From Planctomycetota bacterium (GTDB lineage: Bacteria > Planctomycetota > GCA-002687715 > DRQF01): 64,000 nucleotides of DNA. The stretch covers positions 372,001 to 436,000 of the forward strand of contig JACKGY010000005.1 of assembly GCA_020639295.1 (NCBI GenBank). Direction: 5' to 3'. A program made the translations under genes and the position numbers. Positions within the stretch are counted from its first letter, which is position 1; each line of letters opens with the position of its first letter. Positions 59,779 through 64,000 of the stretch are shown here, piece by piece. The notes beneath the pieces are model-generated. The model was not told the origin of the DNA. It made no database searches and saw only the letters and a program-made list of their open reading frames with translations.

Positions 59779-61050
59779 TCAGCGGGGTTCGAGCAGTTCG
59801 CGGCCCCCGAGGTAGGGGCGGAGCGCCTTCGGCAGGTAGATGGAACCGTCCGCGCGCTGGTGGTTCTCCAGCAGCGGGATGAGGACCCGCGGCGAGGCGA
59901 TCACCGTGTTGTTGAGCGTGTGGCAGAAGCGAACCTTGCCCTCGGCATCCCGGTAGCGGAGGTTCAGGCGCCGGGCCTGGAACTCGTGGAAGCGGCTCGC
60001 GCTGTGGGTCTCGCCCCAGTTGCCCCGCGAGGGCATCCAGGTCTCGATGTCGAACTTCTGGATCTGGCCGGAGCCGAGATCGCCGCTGCAGACGTTCACC
60101 ACCCGATAGGGCAGCTCCAGCATCTGCAGGACCTCTTCCGAGTTGCGCAGGATCTCGGCGTGGAAGGCCTTCGAGACCTCCTCGTCGGCCTCGCAGACGA
60201 TCACCTGCTCGATCTTCTGGAACTGGTGGATCCGATAGAGACCGCGCGTGTCGCGACCGGCGGCGCCGGCCTCGCGGCGGAAGCAGTTCGACCAGCCGCA
60301 GACTTTCTTCGGCAGATCGGCGAGCTCCAGGATCTCACCGGCATGGAAGGAGGTGAGCGGCACCTCGGCGGTGCCGATCAGGTAGAGCTCGTCACGCTCC
60401 GTGCAGTAGGCCTGGTCCTCGCCTCCGGGGAAGTAGGCCGTGCCCTCCATGGCCTCGCGGCGCACCAGGTTCGGCACCAGCATCGGCGCGTAGCCCTTGG
60501 CGGTCATGTGATCGAGCGCCAGGCGCAGAACCGACAGCTCGAGCAGGGCTCCGGCGTTCTTCAGGAAGTAGGTCCGGCTGCCGGCGATGCGCGTGGCCCG
60601 CTCGAAGTCGAACATGTCGTGGAGCTGGCCCAGCTCGATGTGATCCTTCGGCTCGAAGTCGAAGACCGTCGGCTCGCCCTCGCGGCGCAGCTCGACGTTC
60701 TCGGTGTCGTCGGCGCCGTCCGGGACCTCCTCGCCCGGCGGATTCGGGATGCGGAGCAGGAGCTCGCGCAGCTCGGCCTCCTTCTCCCGCACCTGCTGAT
60801 CGAGCGCCTTCTGCTCGACGCCCAGCTGCTTCATGGCCTGGATCGCCGCGGCCTTCGCCTCGCCGGTCAGGGCCGGGATCTCCTTGGTCGCCCGGTTCTG
60901 CTCGGCCTTCTTGGTCTCGGACTCGGTCTTGAGCTGCCGGACCTCGAGGTCGAGTTCCAGGACGCGGTCGACCTCGCAGGCGATGCGCTTCTTCAGGGCA
61001 CCGGCCTTGACCAGCTCGGGATTGGCGCGGACGAACTTCAGATCGAGCAT
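59779..61050 (-). CDS. serS: Seryl-tRNA synthetase
   Basis: The product has 423 residues. The N-terminal tRNA-binding coiled coil spans about 30-100 (ELDLEVRQLKTESETKKAEQ). Class II motif 2 is FRREAGAAGRDTRGLYRIHQ, the Ser-AMP site VNVCSGDLGSGQIQKFDIE, and motif 3 NNTVIASPRVLIPLLENHQ. The family-defining ETHSASRFHEFQARR is present. It charges tRNA-Ser (and tRNA-Sec where present). It follows mqnA after 3 bases, so both are probably one transcript. Confidence 0.97.
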   Translation of the reverse strand: MLDLKFVRANPELVKAGALKKRIACEVDRVLELDLEVRQLKTESETKKAEQNRATKEIPALTGEAKAAAIQAMKQLGVEQKALDQQVREKEAELRELLLRIPNPPGEEVPDGADDTENVELRREGEPTVFDFEPKDHIELGQLHDMFDFERATRIAGSRTYFLKNAGALLELSVLRLALDHMTAKGYAPMLVPNLVRREAMEGTAYFPGGEDQAYCTERDELYLIGTAEVPLTSFHAGEILELADLPKKVCGWSNCFRREAGAAGRDTRGLYRIHQFQKIEQVIVCEADEEVSKAFHAEILRNSEEVLQMLELPYRVVNVCSGDLGSGQIQKFDIETWMPSRGNWGETHSASRFHEFQARRLNLRYRDAEGKVRFCHTLNNTVIASPRVLIPLLENHQRADGSIYLPKALRPYLGGRELLEPR

Positions 61051-61053
61051 GAT

Positions 61054-61887
61054 TCAGTCTCCAGCCGGCCCGGCCATCCTGGCGCTGCGACCTGGCCCAG
61101 TTTCCAGACGCCGGGCACGCTCGAGGAAGGTCTCGAGCCCACGCCGCGCGTCCTCATCCATGCGATAGACGATGCGTTCATTCAGGTAGCGGCGAGCCCG
61201 CTCCGGCTCGATTCCCCGGGCCCGGGCCTCGCCGGCGACGTAGTCGTCGATCCTCGCCAGCCCTTGTTCGAGCAGCTCCTCGAAGACGGCGGGCAGGTCC
61301 GGTCGCGCGCGCAGGAGGTCGCGGTCGATCCCCCAGACCGCGAAGACGAAAGGCAGGCCGGTCTCCTCGAACCAGGCCTGGGCCAGGTCCACCTTGTCCC
61401 AGCCGGGACCGGGCTCCCGCAACATGGCGAGATCCCCGATGACCAGGAAGGCGTCGAGGTCGGCGCGCCGGGCCGCGTCGTCGAGCAGGTCACGGGGCGA
61501 GGCCTCGACCAGCTCGAGACGGCGGGACTCCAGGCCGCGGAAGTCCTCGAACCAGAGCCTCGCCAGGAGCCGTGAGCTGCGCGAGTGCGGGTCCAGACCA
61601 ACCCGGATCGCTCGCTCCGGAGCGCTGAGGTCGAGGCCCGACCGCAGCCAGAGAAAGACGCTGTCCACCTCGCCGCGGGCGCCGATGCAGAGACCGGGCA
61701 GGAAGTCGAGACGCGGGTCGTCGAGCATCGCCGCGACCGGGACCAGGCCGAGGTCGACCCGACCCGCCGCCAGGGCGCGCGCCACCTCGGCCGGCGGCAT
61801 CTCCTCGACCCGGAAGCCCGCGCGCTCGCGGAGGTCCCCGAGCAGGGGCCGGGCGTTGAAGTAGGAGACGGCGGCGACGCGGAGCAC
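61054..61887 (-). CDS. mqnA: Chorismate dehydratase MqnA (futalosine menaquinone pathway)
   Basis: The product has 277 residues. The periplasmic-binding-protein-like fold of MqnA/MqnD is recognised by the opening MLRVAAVSYFNARPLLGDL, RVDLGLVPVAAML, IRVGLDPHSRSSRLLARL and GLPFVFAVWGID. It dehydrates chorismate to 3-enolpyruvylbenzoate, the first step of the futalosine route to menaquinone. This implies a menaquinone-based respiratory chain, consistent with cytochrome c maturation at 1.7-5.8 kb. Confidence 0.9.
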   Translation of the reverse strand: MLRVAAVSYFNARPLLGDLRERAGFRVEEMPPAEVARALAAGRVDLGLVPVAAMLDDPRLDFLPGLCIGARGEVDSVFLWLRSGLDLSAPERAIRVGLDPHSRSSRLLARLWFEDFRGLESRRLELVEASPRDLLDDAARRADLDAFLVIGDLAMLREPGPGWDKVDLAQAWFEETGLPFVFAVWGIDRDLLRARPDLPAVFEELLEQGLARIDDYVAGEARARGIEPERARRYLNERIVYRMDEDARRGLETFLERARRLETGPGRSARMAGPAGD

Positions 61888-61952
61888 GGGACGGGATCCT
61901 CACCAGCAAGGCCAGCAACCATCCCCGGGATGGCTGACAGGTGATATGGAAA

Positions 61953-61981
61953 AGCCCGCCGGAGGGCAATTCCGGCGGGCT
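61953..61981 (-). terminator. Intrinsic terminator of the gene at 62039
   Basis: AGCCCGCCGGA and TCCGGCGGGCT form an 11-bp stem with a 7-base loop, followed on the minus strand by TTTTCC. It lies about 55 bases past the stop codon. Confidence 0.7.
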
Positions 61982-62038
61982 CTCCCTTCGTCCGGGGTCC
62001 CGGCGCGCTCGGCGATCGAGCGGCCGGTGGCCTGCGGA

Positions 62039-64000
62039 TCAGTTGACCTTGTACCAGTCCGACTTGATCTGGCCGAGGATGCCGTGCTTGGCGGTGAACT
62101 GGTAGAAGAGATCGGCGCCGCTGGGCACGTTCTTGATGGTGCAGGGGGCCGGGTACCAGAGGTCGACCATCTGCACGCCGTCGCCCGCGAGCAGCTTCAT
62201 GTCCTCGCCGCCGACCTTGCGACCGTTCTCCGAGTCGCGCCGGATGGAGATCGTCGGGGTGATGCGCTCGACGTAGAAGTTGAAGTACTGCTCGCCCCAG
62301 TTGCCGATCACGCGGATGTTCTTGCCGTCGCAGACCAGGTCGGTCTTGCTCTCCGCCGACCGGGTGACGTCGCCCAGCATGCGGAAGCCGTACTCACCGG
62401 TGCCGCCGAGCTTCCAGACGTTGAGCTGGCCCGGCTTGACCTCGAAGGCCTTCGAGGTGCCCTTGCCGATCAGCAGGTTGGTCTCCTTGTTGCCGCTGCC
62501 GAAGAGGAAGTAGCCCTGGAAGATCTCGTAGCGTCCCTCCGGCACCCAGATCGGCTTGGCCGGATCGAGGCCCTTCATCAGGTCGAAGTAGAACTCGACG
62601 TCCTCGCCGGTGCCGCGGGCGATCAGGTACTCGGGCATCTTGCCGCTGCCGGTCGAGTACTCGACCGTGATCGGAGCCAGCGCGCCCTTGAAGGGCCGCG
62701 TGCGCACCAGCTTGGCCAGCTTGTCGTTGACCTTGAACTCGAAGGGATAGAGGCCGTTCTCGCCGGGCAGGAAGATGTAGCGACCGAGCGGCTCGATGCG
62801 CGCGGTCTTGCCCTTGCCGATGATCACCGAGTCCTCGCCGGTGTCGCGGAAGACGCCGTTACCGTTGGTGTCGACGATCTCGATGTCCTCGCCGTGGACC
62901 TTGCCGCGCACGGCGCTGATGCCGTACCAGGCGACGAGGAACGACTTGTCCTCGTCCTGGAAGCGGAAGTCCTGACCGAAGAGCTTCTTCCGGGTCGGCA
63001 GGTAGTCCAGCATCATGTGGGCGACCTCGGCCTCGGAATCGTCGTCGTAGCGGACCTTCAGCTCGACCTTGGCGAACTTGTTCGACTTGACCTTCAGCTT
63101 GGGCTTCTTCTGCAGGTCGGTGGTCAGATTGAGGCTGCCGTCGTACTCGGCCTTGCCGCCGGGGAAGGCGCCGAAGTCCTTCGCCGCCGCGTCCTTGTCG
63201 AAGACCTCGTACTGGTAGAAGGGGTCCTTCTGCGGGTTGGTGGGCGAGACCCAGCGGGCGTTGTAGTAGGGCAGCTTGATCTTGGTCCAGGCGTCCTTCT
63301 CGATGCCGGGCTTGAAGTTCCACTCGCTCCAGGTCTCGGTGTCGATGCCCTTGCCGGGCGCCGGGGCCGCGAGTCCGGGTTTCTCTTCTCTGCGCTTCCT
63401 CGGGTCGTCGTCCTCACCGGGGACGGATTCGATCTGCTGCGACTTGACGACCGCCTCGGCATGGGCGGCCTTGGCCTTGTCCATGTCGTTGATCGTGATG
63501 TCGATCAGGTCGGGCCGGAGGACGCGCTTCTTGTCGTGGAGGTCGTTCAAGTAGCCGTCGATCCAGGCGAAATCGGAGCGCCCGGCAATGCCGCCGCGGA
63601 CCGCCAGGTCCTTGCACCAGCGGGCGTAGTAGGCCGACTCGAAGTAATTGTTGAGCTTGTTGTGGATGCCGGACATGTAGTTGGCCGCCATCGCCGCCCA
63701 GAAGTAGTCCTTGATCTCGAAGCAGGCGAGCAGCGAGTTCGAGTAGCTCTCGAGGGCGTTCAGGTAGCCCTGCTCGTTGCCGCCGTCACCCTCGCTCTGG
63801 CTCTGGACGCCGTTCCAGTACGAGTTGTAGGCATCGATGCGCTTCTGCGCCGCCTCGCCCTCGAGCCCGTTGGCCCAGCGCTGGCGGTCGTTCAGGTAGG
63901 CCTCGTTGAACTCGAGCCGGAAGTTGCTCGCCATCGCCTCCATGTAGGAGTAGGCCTTGTTCGCCGCCTCCAGGTTGTCGGCGACCCGGGCCTTGAGCAT
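62039..64000 (-). CDS. Large protein of unknown function, N-terminus beyond window
   Basis: At least 653 residues are visible. The first part (about 1-190) is helical and aromatic-rich (YLNALESYSNSLLACFEIKD; AAMAANYMSGIHNKLNNYF), suggesting TPR-like or similar helical repeats. A charged linker (GEDDDPRKRREEKPG) leads to a beta-rich second part with a DTNGNGVFRD loop that looks like a dockerin or EF-hand-type calcium site, and repeated KGLDPAKPIWVPEGRYEIF-like strands. No enzyme signature is seen. The export signal, if any, lies off the window. It is likely a secreted or surface protein. Confidence 0.6.
   Translation of the reverse strand: MLKARVADNLEAANKAYSYMEAMASNFRLEFNEAYLNDRQRWANGLEGEAAQKRIDAYNSYWNGVQSQSEGDGGNEQGYLNALESYSNSLLACFEIKDYFWAAMAANYMSGIHNKLNNYFESAYYARWCKDLAVRGGIAGRSDFAWIDGYLNDLHDKKRVLRPDLIDITINDMDKAKAAHAEAVVKSQQIESVPGEDDDPRKRREEKPGLAAPAPGKGIDTETWSEWNFKPGIEKDAWTKIKLPYYNARWVSPTNPQKDPFYQYEVFDKDAAAKDFGAFPGGKAEYDGSLNLTTDLQKKPKLKVKSNKFAKVELKVRYDDDSEAEVAHMMLDYLPTRKKLFGQDFRFQDEDKSFLVAWYGISAVRGKVHGEDIEIVDTNGNGVFRDTGEDSVIIGKGKTARIEPLGRYIFLPGENGLYPFEFKVNDKLAKLVRTRPFKGALAPITVEYSTGSGKMPEYLIARGTGEDVEFYFDLMKGLDPAKPIWVPEGRYEIFQGYFLFGSGNKETNLLIGKGTSKAFEVKPGQLNVWKLGGTGEYGFRMLGDVTRSAESKTDLVCDGKNIRVIGNWGEQYFNFYVERITPTISIRRDSENGRKVGGEDMKLLAGDGVQMVDLWYPAPCTIKNVPSGADLFYQFTAKHGILGQIKSDWYKVN

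Overview
The window is a 64 kb, very GC-rich chromosomal segment from a diderm bacterium: it encodes a type II secretin, outer-membrane phosphate porins, undecaprenyl-diphosphatase, System II cytochrome c maturation and a futalosine-pathway menaquinone enzyme. Many secreted proteins with 'LLAQ'-type signal peptides, long periplasmic insertions in transporters and HEAT-repeat proteins suggest Planctomycetota or a neighbouring candidate phylum. That placement is an inference from style; no rRNA or other marker is present.

Layout. 0-8 kb: a cut membrane protein, a lipoprotein with a HEAT-repeat partner, resB and ccsA for cytochrome c maturation, endonuclease III, a short relic of a gspF gene, and two small envelope proteins. 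8.5-16.3 kb: a phosphate-starvation island on the minus strand (phoB-phoR-phoU and a second, membrane-anchored PstS) plus two tandem OprP/OprO-type porins. 16.4-19.1 kb: a translationally coupled nucleoside salvage operon (NupC transporter, purine nucleoside phosphorylase, cytidine deaminase). 19.1-22.3 kb: a phosphohexomutase coupled to a HEAT/cyclophilin fusion. 22.3-25 kb: a 198-bp structured tandem repeat array split by an IS1182-family element. 25-31.3 kb: pstSCAB with unusually large permeases. Repeats of 11-bp period that look like PhoB boxes precede phoB, the distal porin and pstS.

31.7-38 kb holds the most interesting system: a minus-strand operon of three EutN/CcmL-type microcompartment pentamer proteins interleaved with an RpiB-like isomerase, deoxyribose-phosphate aldolase and uridine phosphorylase, apparently followed by three paralogous secreted proteins. 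DeoC and RpiB carry N-terminal amphipathic extensions that look like encapsulation peptides. This matches the sugar-phosphate-utilising (SPU) class of bacterial microcompartments. No hexameric shell protein or aldehyde dehydrogenase lies in the window, and the RpiB-like enzyme has lost the cysteine used by E. coli RpiB. With the nucleoside operon 15 kb away, a nucleoside to (deoxy)ribose-phosphate route inside a compartment is the working model.

38-50.8 kb: housekeeping and stress genes: a polytopic membrane protein, a BFN-domain protein, a YkuD protein that has lost its catalytic residues, NifS plus a Bfd-like ferredoxin domain, a lipoprotein, a glycosyltransferase-like/TPR protein, SthA, an HDOD protein, UppP, cystathionine beta-synthase/cysteine synthase, an HU-like protein and an EIIA protein. 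51-59.6 kb: a type II secretion operon, gspD-E-F-G-H-I-J. 59.8-64 kb: serS and mqnA, then a large protein of unknown function cut by the window edge. Long open frames antisense to these genes are high-GC shadows.
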